DNA of 64,000 nt from Branchipolynoe longqiensis. Its lineage: Eukaryota; Annelida; Polychaeta; Phyllodocida; Polynoidae. The notes below the pieces were generated by a model. The model had not been told where the DNA came from. It saw only the letters and a list, made by a program, of their open reading frames with translations, and searched no databases. Of the stretch, positions 20,802 through 31,903 are shown one piece after another (position 1 is the first letter of the stretch; each line of letters starts with the position of its first letter). Made by a program: the position numbers and the translations under genes. The stretch lies in contig CM059198.1 in the NCBI GenBank assembly GCA_030323885.1, positions 11,198,462 to 11,262,461 of the forward strand, in the 5' to 3' direction.

Positions 20802-21262
20802 TGTAAAAATATACGGATTTTCGGTTAAGAATTATATATTGGCAGAGAGCATTATTATTCTTGGATGTCGGAGTGGGACTTAAGTTATGTAAACTAAAAG
20901 TAACTAAAATCAATAGAATCCCACTCCCATTGTACATGATGCTGAGGGAGGTAAACTATATGTTATATATGATGAGTGGAGTTAATGGAAATGTACATGA
21001 TGTAAGCTATCTGTTATATATGATGTTTGGAGTTAATGAAGAGAGCTCCTTTGCAAGAAACAGTACATGATGGTTGAAATGTTCTCTATGTGTTCATAAA
21101 GAATACAAAGGAGGAAAAGAATGATTTTACTATATACAAATCTGTAACTGTTTGCAACATCCTGTCCACCCAAGACCACCCGACTGACCCACCTGCCTAA
21201 TTTGCATATGTATGGTGTACACCACCTGCAGCTGGTTTGAGTGACAGCCCCTAATGGGGTGG
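20802..21262 (+). repeat. LTR1 3' LTR, truncated
   Basis: Matches 10011-10483 and stops at CCCCTAATGGGGTGGT, where the LTR2 5' LTR begins. The missing 550 bases of LTR1 are not found downstream in the window. Confidence 0.9.
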
Positions 21263-21906
21263 TAAAATTGTCCGATATAATACATGTGAACCGAGGTGAA
21301 GTTACTATAATAAATTACAAACTGTCTATATAATGATAAAGGTTAAATTATAAAAACCCAAAGACATATAGAGGATGTGTGAACTTGGTAAACTATTATT
21401 CATTAGGTATAGAACTTGTATATTGAATAGTCTTTGAGAGGGAGTGTCACTTCCGAGTTTGACTAAGAACACTCTTTGGAAGAGTCACCTCACATGCCCC
21501 TCCCCCCCCACATGGTATTGTTATGATCATTGACCACTGCATTGTACTCTGATTGGAGGAGTGAGTCATGTGACCACTGCATTGTACTGTGATTGATTAA
21601 TAGGATCATGTGACAACGGCCATCTTGAATCTTGAGAAACTATATAAGCAATAAACCAGAGAGTCTCACTCTCTTACTTTTCCTTCTTACCCTGTTTTCC
21701 TTTATTACCTGTAGTGTTTTCACTTGACCTGTTCACACCACCCACACCACCAGCCGGCACGTTTACAAAATGGCGACCACGACTTGAGAAACTACCGAGA
21801 TTGGTTAGTACTGACTATACAGAGTTTATTGAATAGTTTCGGTATGTTTCAGTAGCATTTTCTTTTCATTTGTTTTATGATACTATACAGAGAGACTTTT
21901 CACTTT
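21263..21906 (+). mobile_element. LTR2-family 5' LTR, PBS and leader start
   Basis: 21263-21767 matches the LTR at 53828-54329 along its length (shared CCGATATAATACATG, GGAACACTCTTTGGAAGAG-like block, CACCACCAGCCGGC, end TTTACA). A TATATAAG box near 21642 and AATAAA near 21651 lie in the LTR. The PBS TGGCGACCACGACTTGAG at 21771 matches the tRNA-Trp complement at 14 of 18 positions. The leader (GAAACTACCGAGATTGGTTA) also matches the 54-kb element, then jumps to a segment equivalent to 54964, skipping about 500 bases. The assembly gap removes the rest. Confidence 0.88.
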
Positions 21907-22406
21907 NNNNNNNNNNNNNNNNNNNNNNNNNNNNNNNNNNNNNNNNNNNNNNNNNNNNNNNNNNNNNNNNNNNNNNNNNNNNNNNNNNNNNNNNNNNNNN
22001 NNNNNNNNNNNNNNNNNNNNNNNNNNNNNNNNNNNNNNNNNNNNNNNNNNNNNNNNNNNNNNNNNNNNNNNNNNNNNNNNNNNNNNNNNNNNNNNNNNNN
22101 NNNNNNNNNNNNNNNNNNNNNNNNNNNNNNNNNNNNNNNNNNNNNNNNNNNNNNNNNNNNNNNNNNNNNNNNNNNNNNNNNNNNNNNNNNNNNNNNNNNN
22201 NNNNNNNNNNNNNNNNNNNNNNNNNNNNNNNNNNNNNNNNNNNNNNNNNNNNNNNNNNNNNNNNNNNNNNNNNNNNNNNNNNNNNNNNNNNNNNNNNNNN
22301 NNNNNNNNNNNNNNNNNNNNNNNNNNNNNNNNNNNNNNNNNNNNNNNNNNNNNNNNNNNNNNNNNNNNNNNNNNNNNNNNNNNNNNNNNNNNNNNNNNNN
22401 NNNNNN
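21907..22406. other. Assembly gap (500 N)
   Basis: Exactly 500 undetermined bases, so the length is probably a placeholder. It separates the LTR2 leader from the 80-bp satellite. Confidence 0.99.
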
Positions 22407-24035
22407 AATGCACATAGGGAGGTGGTATACTCCCGGACAGGTGCGCACATATCTGTAGTTGGTGCGTGTTACAGTATAGAAGATATAATGCAGATAGGGA
22501 GGTGGTATACTCCCGGACAGGTGTGCACGTATCTGTAGTTGGTGCGTGTTACAGTATAGAAGATCTAATGCACATAGGGAGGTGGTATACTCCCGGACAG
22601 GTGCGCACATATCTGTAGTTGGTGCGTGTTATATTTTGTTACAGTATAGAAGATATAATGCACATAGGGAGGTGGTATACTCCCGGACAGGTGCGGCACA
22701 TATCTGTAGTTTGGTGTGTGTTACAGTATAGAAGATCTAATGCAGACATAGGGAGGTGGTATACTCCCGGACAGGTGCGCACATATCTGTAGTTGGTGCG
22801 TGTTACAGTATAGAAGATATAATGCACATAGGGAGGTGGTATACTCCCGGACAGGTGTGCACGTATCTGTAGTTGGTGCGTGTTACAGTATAGAAGATAT
22901 AATGCACATAGGGAGGTGGTATACTCCCGGACAGGTGCGACACATATCTGTAGTTGGTGCGTGTTACAGTATAGAAGATATAATGCACATAGGGAGGTGG
23001 TTATACTCCCGGACAGGTGCGCACGATATCTGTAGTTGGTGCGTGTTACAGTATAGAAGATCTAATGCACATAGGGAGGTGGTATACTCCCGGACAGGTG
23101 TGCACATATCTGTAGTTGGTGCGTGTTACAGTATAGAAGATATAATGCACATAGGGAGGTGGTATACTCCCGGACAGGTGCGCACATATCTGTAGTTGGT
23201 GCGTGTTACAGTATAGAAGATCTAATGCACATAGGGAGGTGGTATACTCCCGGACAGGTGTGCACATATCTGTAGTTGGGGCGTGTTACAGTATAGAAGA
23301 TATAATGCACATAGGGAGGTGGTATACTCCCAGACAGGTGCGCACATATCTGTAGTTGGTGCGTGTTACAGTATAGAAGATCTAATGCACATAGGGAGGT
23401 GGTATACTCCCGGACAGGTGTGCACATATCTGTAGTTGGTGCGTGTTACAGTATAGAAGATATAATGCACATAGGGAGGTGGTATACTCCCGGACAGGTG
23501 CGCACATATCTGTAGTTGGTGCGTGTTACAGTATAGAAGATCTAATGCACATAGGGAGGTGGTATACTCCCGGACAGGTGTGCACATATCTGTAGTTGGT
23601 GCGTGTTACAGTATAGAAGATATAATGCACATAGGGAGGTGGTATACTCCCGGACAGGTGCGCACATATCTGTAGTTGGTGCGTGTTACAGTATAGAAGA
23701 TCTAATGCACATAGGGAGGTGGTATACTCCCGGACAGGTGTGCACATATCTGTAGTTGGTGCGTGTTACAGTATAGAAGATATAATGCACATAGGGAGGT
23801 GGTATACTCCCGGACAGGTGCGCACATATCTGTAGTTGGTGCGTGTTACAGTATAGAAGATCTAATGCAGATAGGGAGGTGGTATACTCCCGGACAGGTG
23901 CGCACATATCTGTAGTTGGTGCGTGTTACAGTATAGAAGATCTAATGCACATAGGGAGGTGGTATACTCCCGGACAGGTGCGCACATATCTGTAGTTGGT
24001 GCGTGTTACAGTATAGAAGATCTAATGCACATATG
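22407..24035. repeat. 80-bp satellite with 160-bp higher-order unit, about 20 copies
   Basis: The unit contains GTGCGTGTTACAGTATAGAAG, ATGCACATAGGGAGGTGG and TATACTCCCGGACAGGTG. From about 23061 to 23860, units with TCTAATG plus GTGTGCAC alternate strictly with units with TATAATG plus GTGCGCAC, a 160-bp dimer. The array abuts the assembly gap and is likely longer in the genome. Units near the gap carry more indels. Confidence 0.95.
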
Positions 24036-24193
24036 GAGGTGGACTGTAATATTAAATGGAGGCTGACATTTAGAGCAAATGATTCCAAAGTGCAGTCAAA
24101 GCAAGTTGAGAGGGAGAAGGGTTTTAAAGGGCCAGCCTAAGTAAGGCCGGATTATGTGACAACTATGCTATATCTCAGGACAATTCGCTGACT

Positions 24194-24481
24194 ATGGTTA
24201 CAACAGCATTACAATCAAACGTCAATCTGGTCTGCAGCACTAACAATTTGGGTTCTGGTGAGGATTACAGGTCTAAATTGATCAATTATGGCTCATCGGT
24301 TAATAATAATGTCAATGCTAGTTCGAATAGTTTGCCTGTGAATTGTACTTATTCTAGTAATAATGTAAACACGGTGGGTCAGCGGGTGAGTTTGGATGTG
24401 GGGTTAAATAAATCAGCTGAGAGTTCTACTGGATATACACATGTAAAATTACATTTGTCATTAATTAGTGAAGGGAAGTAA
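24194..24481 (+). CDS. Unrecognised Asn/Ser-rich ORF
   Basis: ATG 24194 to TAA 24479, 95 residues, rich in Asn, Ser and Val, with potential N-glycosylation sites (NASS, NCTY) but no signal peptide or membrane segment. No family is recognised. It could be the 3' part of an LTR element lying beyond the gap, or chance. Nearby splice signals are weak. Confidence 0.25.
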   Translation: MVTTALQSNVNLVCSTNNLGSGEDYRSKLINYGSSVNNNVNASSNSLPVNCTYSSNNVNTVGQRVSLDVGLNKSAESSTGYTHVKLHLSLISEGK

Positions 24482-25910
24482 CCGGGCTATCTATCAGTCT
24501 CTTTTCAGTAATTGTTAGACTAGAGCTTAGTAGTCACAATCCTTGCTACCTATCTACAGGCAAAGTATTTAACATATCTGGTATATAGGAAATATATATA
24601 TAACTATTATTATGCAAGAGCTTAACTGATCTCAAGCTTATTGTAACAAATTATAGTTATACATAATGTTCTATGTCACATAATGCTGACTCTATCATAC
24701 ACGTCATGTAAACTCTCATTAAGTTGGTGCTAATACATTGTTGGTCCACTGAATATATATTGTTGTGTTATGAATTATATATGATATGCAATATGAACTA
24801 TTATTATTAGTTATTATAAAAAGGCGAACACAGTAGTTAAATCGAGTAGGTACTCTGGCTGGCCCCTAAAACCCTCCTTTTTTATTAAACTACAATTTTT
24901 AAAGCTAGAGCTCCAGAGCTCCAGACCAAATGGACCGCCTGCAGGGTTAAATCGTTGTACACCTGGAGGCGCGAGCTGCCTTAGTGCAGTGACAACCGGT
25001 CTGCAGGTCCCTGTAACTTCACGCACACACTGTCCAGCGTGCAAGCTTGGGGGGTTGCAGGTTCGATCCCACATGCATAAATGCAATTGACAGAAAGGTT
25101 CTATAATAATATTCTTATAAATACTTTATACCACACATACATTATGTATTATATTATATATTACGTAGTACACAATATGTTGCTTGTTGTTTTACATCCA
25201 TGGACATTTAAGGCCATATCAGGATGGGGTGGCCATTTCCAAATAAGCGACAATATGGACACAGCCTCTATATATACATAAAGGTGCTGTCACACTACGA
25301 TGTATCGCCTCAACATGCACCAATCTATGTGATTTTCGACCAACACGTCGGTGTACGTCGTCGTACATTATGTATATGTTGGGCATACGGCATATACGTT
25401 CTGGATATGTCGATATATGTCATCTTACGTCGACACGTGTCGAGGCTCCGAAAAAATTGTGAGCATACTCAAAATGTTCAATCTGTGTTGATGTGTGGCT
25501 AATACGTTGAATGTACGCTGGGTGTACGTTCGGGATACATCAGTGTATGCTGGGAGTATGTTAGGGATACATTGGCATACCTTGCTGCGTGTTCAGCAAG
25601 TGGGAACGTGCAGTCCGTGTACAGTCCGCGTACCGCCAACGGATGGATTATGTACTCCTAACATACTTCGAACATATGCCTGTATCTCCAGCGTATTTAA
25701 CATATATGCCATACTTCTAGCGATGGAGTAACGTATGTAACGTTGGTCAGCATTCCATGAGTGTATGCAAGCGTTTTGCGAACATTCTGCAAACATTTTG
25801 CGAGGCACATGAACACTCCCATACGCTTGCAATATGTCAGAGATACATTCTGCATACGAGTAGTATAGAGAGGACCGATATGGGTCCATATTACATAATC
25901 ATTCTGCGTC
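24482..25910. other. Flank of the Polinton: repeat debris
   Basis: AT-rich to 24810. A SINE-like B box GGTTGCAGGTTCGATCCCAC lies at about 25047-25066. A LINE-like 3' tail (minus strand; TTGTTTTACATCCATGGAC then TTTAAGGCCATAT) lies at 25185-25222. 25280-25890 is a diverged block rich in GTATGTTAGGGATACAT-like phrases, possibly a decayed DNA transposon; its termini could not be matched. No gene is supported. Confidence 0.4.
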
Positions 25911-26153
25911 AGAGGTCCGACGCGGGACAATGACCTTAACTGACCCCTTGTGTGGAGGGAGAGTGACCTTAAATTACCCATTGCGTGTTTGCAGGATGGT
26001 CATCTGTTTTTGGTTGAACTCATTTGACCTTTTTGACTGGATTGATGATGTCACTGTTCTACCTTGCAGGATGCCCATCTGTTTCTGGTTGAACTCATTT
26101 GACCTTCGCTTGCAGGACACTGGATTGTTTTTTCTCTGATATCATTTTAACTT
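25911..26153. repeat. Polinton left terminal inverted repeat
   Basis: The reverse complement of 53581-53827 matches with scattered differences. Internally it holds two to three copies of a subunit (ATCTGTTTCTGGTTGAACTC then ATTTGACC). The outer end AGAGGTCCGACG starts with the 5'-AG expected of Polintons. Confidence 0.88.
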
Positions 26154-26451
26154 TAGTATATATAATATAATAATAATGAATTCTTCATTTGGAGATGTTA
26201 TACAATCTATTTTGCACGACACCGACCATAAATAAATAAGAATAAATCAATAATAATAATGATAATAAAATGTGCATATGTCATCATTTTCTCAATCTAT
26301 TTGATGAAAGTAAGATATTTCATTTAGTAATACACATTATTCGAAAATGTGAAAAGTATTGAAAACGTGAAAAGTATTTGAAAACGTGAAAAGTATAACA
26401 GACTAGACTAGATATACAAACATTTATACAAAGGAGTAGCATACAAACGAT

Positions 26452-26760
26452 TGAATGAATGAATGAATAGGATGAATGAATGAATGACTAGATGCATGAA
26501 TGAATAGATGAATGAATGAATGAATAGATGAATGAATGAACAGATGAATGAATGATTAAATGGGAACGAAAGAATGAATGAATAGAGGACGAATGTATAA
26601 ATGAATGAATGAAAGAATGAATGAAAGAATGAATGAAAGATTGAAAAGATGAATGATTGAAGGATTGAATGAAGGAATGAATGAATGGATGAATGAACAA
26701 ATGAATGAATCGATCAATGACAGAATGAATGAAAATGAATGAATGAAATGTTTGATTAAA
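26452..26760. repeat. (GAAT)n-rich low-complexity block
   Basis: Imperfect GAATGAAT repeats over 300 bases inside the Polinton left arm. Phe/Ile/His/Ser-rich open frames on the minus strand here are by-products of the tetranucleotide. Confidence 0.85.
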
Positions 26761-26769
26761 TAATAATAA

Positions 26770-26886
26770 TAATAATAATAACGACTTACCCTTCTCCTTC
26801 TCCTCTTCCTCCTCCTTCTCCATTTCCTTGATGATGGCTATTCTTGAAGGTCGCTCCTTTAGACATGGTGGGACTGCTTCACTCAA
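26770..26886 (-). CDS. Candidate short exon with acidic/basic helix
   Basis: The minus strand from ATG 26886 reads MSEAVPPCLKERPSRIAIIK, followed by a Glu/Lys-rich run, and meets a strong donor (GAGAAGG|GTAAGT) near 26790. It could be the first exon of a Polinton or host gene running leftward. No partner exon was found, so support is weak. Confidence 0.2.
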
Positions 26887-27000
26887 TCACTCACTGAACA
26901 TAAAGCTGTCAGAAAGCTGTTCCTTGACGACTCCAGGGGAATCCCCTTACTCTCACACCCTCTCCCACTTCCACTCCCACTCCAAGAAGGAAGGAAGGAT

Positions 27001-27563
27001 TGATTGATTGATTGATTGATGGTTGCTTTACGCCGTGTCGGCAGCATAGGCCATATTCACGGCGAGAAATGTTTGTTTTTTGTTCAAACCATCGCTTTTA
27101 CATGTAAAAGCAGACAATCAATTATGTGCCAATAGACACTAATTAAATTAGAAAGCTCACAATCATATATCTGTGGTCAAGGGAAACAAATTCCCATAGA
27201 AAAAGAAAAGTTTCATTAATAATTAATAGAATCCATTTAGTAAACTATATAAGGTGGTACAGTCCAGCTGCCCTCAAAAAGGCTAAAATGTTTTCCTGTT
27301 TTACCTTAGTAAAAAGGTCATGCATACTGCCTGCAGTGTAGAACCGTTGGCGCAGGGCCAAAAAATCAACGCAACTTAGTAAAATGTGTTTGAGTGTCAG
27401 TGGGGACTGACACCCAATACATTCAGGGGGAGGTTCCCCCTTGAGCAGAAAAGCATGTGTAAGCCACGAGTGGCCAACACGGCAGCGACTAAGGACCACT
27501 TGGTCCCGCCGACCTCCCGCATGAGTCTGTGGTGGCTTTCCCACAGATGGAAGGAAGGAAGGA
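27001..27563 (-). mobile_element. 5'-truncated I/Nimb-like LINE with target duplication
   Basis: The minus strand encodes the end of ORF2 (27560-27245): DQVVLSRCRVGHSWLTHAFLL then a Cys/His motif PPECIGCQSPLTLKHILLSC and a C-terminal AAGLYHLI. This is followed by a 3' UTR ending in the common GCCGACACGGCGTAAAGCAA tail and (ATCA)n. The flanks share GGAAGGAAGGAT on each side (about 26988-27000 and 27550-27564), a target-site duplication. The RT domain is missing through 5' truncation, so the copy is dead on arrival. The tail is the RNA-recognition end used for target-primed reverse transcription. Confidence 0.85.
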
Positions 27564-28028
27564 TGGAGCATCTTTTTTTGATCAATTATAGAAAATTAAT
27601 AAGACGTTGTACTGATATGTAGTGACTATCGCACGCAGTATTGATGTGTGGTGTCTATCTCATGTGATAATGATGTGTGATGTCTATCTCACGCAGTATT
27701 GATGTGTGGTGACTATCTCACGTGGTATTGATGTGAAATAACATATTTTCACTGAAGTGAAAAGATATCTGAGCTTCTGCTGCAACTACAGTTTTTATAG
27801 TCACAAGAATGCATAAACCCCACCTAGTTAATTATGGTTAACTCCCCCATTCTCCCCTCCCCATGATATTAATATTCTTCTTCATTTTTGTTGGTCGTTT
27901 TTATAATTGAGTGCAGGGACATCCCTCCCTCATGGTTCATTGGATGGGAGGGTCATTTGAGTTGCGGCAAGTCAACTCTCCAAACTAACACCCCAGACCT
28001 CTTCCCATTCACGCACCTCCCCACCCAT

Positions 28029-29020
28029 TCAGTTAACAGCTGATGCGGAACTATAACTATCCGTTTTCAAACAATCGAACGCATAATAGCGCAAAGTTAA
28101 TTCTGAATTACCAGGGTTGAAGGCAGAATAACCGTCTTCTGCCGCCAAGCGACGAACACCTATGTCATAGTTCACATGAGTTGAAGCAATAAACTTATCT
28201 GCCTTAGCCCTTCCCGCAAGATATGCTATATGCCTAATAAATCGTCTGTAGTCTTTGAAATGCGAATCATTAGTGTGTAGCATCTAGTAACAGTTCGCCT
28301 CAATAAGTTCATAACAGTTTAGCTTCCGAACAGCCTTCCTCTCCTCCGTGAAGCGCTTTACAGCCACTTACTTCTGAGCCACCTCTCACGACTGCGCGTT
28401 CTGTCTGGGGAGGACAACGACAAACAACTATGATGCCTATGGCGCCGGCGAAGTTTTAAAGGACTCCTGCCTTGCCTAATCTCCGACTTGTATGCCTCGC
28501 GCCCCAGTGTTGCAGACCGTCGTCGCGTGCTAGGCCACCTTGTCTCACAACGCTTGCACGATGAGGTGCAGTCCCTGGACGGGGTCCCCCATCTGTCACC
28601 CGACACGCTCCGACCGCCGGTACTGGACACACTCTGACGTTGACTGCCCGAACGGCTCCTTCCTCATCCCCGTGATACACCCCACTGCCTGCCGAACGAC
28701 CTGCTCTGCCTGCCTCCGCTGTCCCGAGACGCACTCCTGCCCGAACTCTTCACCGACATGAATGACAATTCCTTTTCAATCTCACTTGTCTTCTCTGTTA
28801 TCGCTGCTTTCCTTTTCCTTTTTTCCAGCGACCGTAGACTCTCAAGCAGCAAACACTCATCCTTTGAAGGTTCTAGAAGCTTCTCAGTTTTTAGCCTATC
28901 TTTCCCTGAAGTTTGAAACATAGCTCGACGTATTCGCGCCGGGTGTCGAGTGCACCCGTCGTTAATGGGCGCCGGGTGAATAAAACCACATGGAGCACAA
29001 AAGTCTCTAGGCATATGAGC
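28029..29020 (-). pseudogene. YR-retroelement gag fragment (copy C)
   Basis: The minus strand begins near 29015 with a Cys-rich motif HMPRDFCAPCGFIH, parallel to YCDACGLSH in copy B. It passes through a charged Leu/Glu/Lys helix and a Ser/Arg-rich stretch ending RSRERWLRSKW at about 28363. After a short presumed intron it resumes with HFKDYRRFIRHIAYLAGRAK, then THVNYDIGVRRLAAEDGYSAF and a stop at 28029 before the zinc knuckle. It aligns with gag of copies A (36615-37043) and B (40837-41930). A TAG at 28286-28284 interrupts the resumed frame. RT and recombinase are absent. Confidence 0.7.
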
Positions 29021-29256
29021 AGAATTGACACTGTACCATGTGTAGTTGACAGCTACAGTTAACACCAACCAGTGTTGTGAAGTTCGGTGACAGGTGCAGT
29101 TGACAGCTGACAGCGGAGCCGGTGCAGGCGGGACAGGCATGCAGGTCTCTTCCTCTCGCTCGGTTGAGTTAAATTGGCACGCAGGCCGGGTGGCGTATCA
29201 GGAAGGCGCCGGGCCAGTCGAGCGCCGTGGTTATATACAGCTATAGGTGGCGCCAA

Positions 29257-29704
29257 CTAGCAAGTAGCGGGCGCATAATGCTTAACTAACCTGGTCGGCG
29301 CAAGTAGCGTCGCCTAGCACAAATCGCCCGAACCATCGCACTGCCGGCACGTTCGGAATGTCAATCGAGAAACCAGCTCATCTATTATTATGTCAACCGT
29401 CCGCGGGTGCCTACACCAGTATATACATGTATATATACTACCTATTCTTCAAGCATATACTCTGTGACTCCTCCCTTCCTCTCACCCTCCCTCCCTCCCT
29501 CCCTCGCAGGAGGCAGCGCTGTGTGTGTATGTATGTGTGTGTGGGTGAACATGTTTATGGGACACCTTGAGTAGTTCATGAAACTTTCACAACCCCCCCC
29601 AAGCACCGACTACACCCAATTCAAACAGTCGAAAATACACCAACTGCACTCCCTCCATTTTCCCACAGGCACTACACACAACAAATAATGTTGTTATTTA
29701 TATT

Positions 29705-29736
<32 letters not shown>

Positions 29737-30190
29737 AATCTGAATATGGATGAAAATATGAATGTATATACTTGTGTGAATATATATGTGAATATGTGAG
29801 TGTGTGAATAACCACACACACACACACACCACTCCTATCCCAACCACCTGCTCACTACTGAATTGATGACAGCTCTAATGATCCCTACACACCCTCTCTC
29901 CCTCCCTAATTTCAGTTATCAACTCTCCCGTTCCTAATGCATGAACATACTCCATCTGTTGTTTAAGTGAAATGTTTTACCCACACACAAAAATATAAAT
30001 AAAATTAAAATTAAATATATTTTTCATTTCTATATTTCATTACATTATGTATTATATTCATTTTGCAATTATTATTATTATCCTCAATTTTATTGCTGAG
30101 AAACAGAAGGAGAATAGATAAGCTGAGATTTCATAAATGAAGTTTAGTGTCGCATTCCAAAGATAAAACGCGGCTAGACATTCTCCTCCA
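29257..30190. other. AT-rich low-complexity spacer
   Basis: Contains (TA)n at about 29700-29740, (CA)n at 29813-29828 and CT-rich tracts. A short match to copy A (CTACACCAGTATAT at about 29411) suggests terminal-repeat debris of the copy C element. No gene is seen. Confidence 0.5.
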
Positions 30191-30537
30191 GTTTGAAAGT
30201 CGCTTTTCATTCAAGCTGCAGTCTTCCTCTAAAATACTAGGTAAGTTGATCAAAATGTTTATTTTGCTTTACAAATATAACTCAATTTACGTAAAGTGAT
30301 TCATATGATGTGATATTTATGTAATTTTATCAATTAAAAGGAAGGAAGAATGATCATTTTGTATGTAAGTAAGTCAGTAAATGTATATGAATGAGTCTAT
30401 GTAAGTATGTATGTATGAATGAATGAAATTGATGTAAAACAAACTTAAATAAATGAATGAATGAATGAATAAATGAATGGAAGGGATGGATGAATAAAGG
30501 AATGAATGTTTATGACTTTTTGCATTTTGCTTTTCAG

Positions 30538-30785
30538 TCATGGTTTATGGTGTTGGGATTGACTGTGATGGAAGTGGTTGAGGTGGTGTTAGAATGATGT
30601 GGTGGAGGTGTTGCTGTGTGCTAGTGGTGGGAATGGTGGTGGTAATGGATCTATGCAATGCATTCCGACATTGGACTTTTGTATCAAAAACAACTCAAAT
30701 CTGTCCTCGCTTTAGCGAGGAAGATCTTTGGGATCTTCCAAAAGATAATTCTTTGAAAAATCTATTTTTAGATCACTCCTTTTGA
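30538..30785 (+). CDS. Candidate exon with signal peptide, ICPRF motif
   Basis: It follows an acceptor (TTTTGCTTTTCAG, ending 30537) whose possible donor is CTAG|GTAAGT at 30240. From ATG 30594 the frame gives a hydrophobic leader (CCCVLVVGMVVVMDLCNA), then ICPRFSEEDLWDLPKDNSLK, and stops at 30785. A diverged inverted copy at 32404-32610 keeps the ICPRF motif and stays open about 30 residues further, so this stop may be a mutation. Family unknown. It is probably a secreted or membrane protein of the Polinton left arm. Confidence 0.35.
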
Positions 30786-30870
30786 GTTAATATGACTAGA
30801 ATACAACATAAATTAAAAAATTAAAAATCTTTCCGTTGCGAGACAGTTGACAACGTTTGATTGTAGCTCT
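30672..30870 (+). repeat. Left arm of an imperfect inverted repeat (partner 32388-32612)
   Basis: ATCTGTCCTCGCTTTAGCGA, GATCTTCCAAAAGAT and GAATACAACATA recur inverted at 32388-32612 at roughly 80% identity. The arms enclose 1.5 kb containing the Ser/Thr-rich ORF. Confidence 0.8.
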
Positions 30871-31002
30871 ATCCCTTCCGAGGGAGTGAAAGGAGCTTTA
30901 ATCATCGCCTCCGACTGTGCTCCGTCTTCTCCCTCCCCTTCTTTAAATATAATAAACTGTCAAAAAGTCCTCTTCCACTCCCCATCATCATCATCATCAT
31001 CA

Positions 31003-31694
31003 ATGTCATCAACTACGGCTTCGACTACGACTTCGACTACAGCTTTGACTATGGCTTCGACTATGGCTTCGACTACGGGAAGAGCAATGGCTATGGGAAC
31101 AGCAAGTGGTACAGCAACAGCAAGGAGTACTGCAACAACAATGACTACTGCAACATCTATGACAATGTCTACGGCAACAGCAACAGCAACATCTATGGCA
31201 ACAGCAACGAGTATGGCAACAGCAATGAGTACGGCAGCAGTGACAACAGCAATGAGTATGACAACCACAGCGAGTGCATCAACCACAGCGAGTGCGTCAA
31301 CAGCAACGCGTACATCAACAGCAACTAGTATGGCAACAGCAACAGCAACGAGTACAACAACAGACACTACACCATCGATTACGTTAACTTCAACTCCCTC
31401 TCTCACTCCCCATCCTTCTTCTTCTTCCTCAGTTTCGACTACACCTTCACTTATAAGTCTTTTGAAGACGAAACTGAAGGAGTCGACTAGAAAATTATTT
31501 CTGGGGAGCGAGAAGGGGAGTAAAAGTGAAAGTGACGATGAGGATGTAGATGAGGGGAGAATTACTTGCATAATATCAGGAAATATTGCGCTAAAATCAG
31601 CATTTTGTGCGGTCTGCACCCTCCTGCTATTTTCATGCAGCCTATGCATGCGATACTATCATCAATCAAAGAACACAGGTAACTTATTTCTGTG
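31003..31694 (+). CDS. Ser/Thr-rich low-complexity ORF with C-terminal membrane segment
   Basis: From ATG 31003 the frame encodes a roughly 140-residue Ser/Thr/Ala/Met-rich tract, an acidic segment (SKSESDDEDVDEG) and a hydrophobic stretch (SAFCAVCTLLLFSCSLCM) followed by a short tail. It runs over a good donor (AACACAG|GTAACT at 31679); acceptors ending at about 31953 and 32073 would give a short tail ending in a stop. Composition is mucin-like. A different frame of the same bases shows a pattern more like real protein evolution (see findings), so frame choice is uncertain. No homologue is recognised. Confidence 0.3.
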
Positions 31695-31903
31695 ATGTGA
31701 TGTGATGTGTCGAGATGTGATGTTATTCTTTCTTGTGCATGAATGAATGAATAATAATGATATGTTTATTTAATTTGTGCTATGCTGGAATGAAGTATGA
31801 TGATGATAATTTTGCTAAGCTATTGATGAATGTGAAAGGAGGTGTTGCTGTGGTGTGATATGAAATGAGTAGACTGAAATGAAATGATATGATATGATAT
31901 ATG

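Larger units (their letters stand above)
10011..21262 (+). mobile_element. Ty3/gypsy LTR retrotransposon LTR1 (3' LTR truncated)
   Basis: Order: 5' LTR (10011-11033), PBS (11036), two acidic accessory ORFs (11268-12097), tandem repeats, gag (13282-14541), pol (14538-18724), a long repeat-rich 3' region, purine tract, and partial 3' LTR (20802-21262). The two LTR copies share about 460 aligned bases at roughly 97% identity, so insertion is fairly recent. The tRNA-Trp-like PBS and an atypical Gag zinc knuckle recall the CsRn1 clade of gypsy elements (clade by motif resemblance only). The body is unusually long, about 9.8 kb between LTRs. One gag nonsense codon and pol frameshifts make this copy non-autonomous. 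Confidence 0.88.

Noticed and set aside
21870..22610. Frames running through the N gap
   Set aside because: Artefact of undetermined bases.
22546..23907. Repeated 60-73-residue frames in the 80-bp satellite
   Set aside because: Periodic shadows of the repeat; no non-repetitive part.
22407..24035. CRISPR-like array
   Set aside because: Units are contiguous 80-bp satellite copies without unique spacers, and the context is eukaryotic.
26488..26886. Phe/Ile/His/Ser-rich minus-strand frame
   Set aside because: Translation of a GAAT microsatellite; only the last 117 bases near 26886 were kept as a weak exon candidate.
28540..28761. Plus-strand Cys-rich frame
   Set aside because: Antisense of the Arg/Ser-rich gag region of copy C; no motif.
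30960..31649. Val/Ala-rich minus-strand frame of 229 codons
   Set aside because: Mirror of the repetitive plus-strand ORF; no start context or domain.
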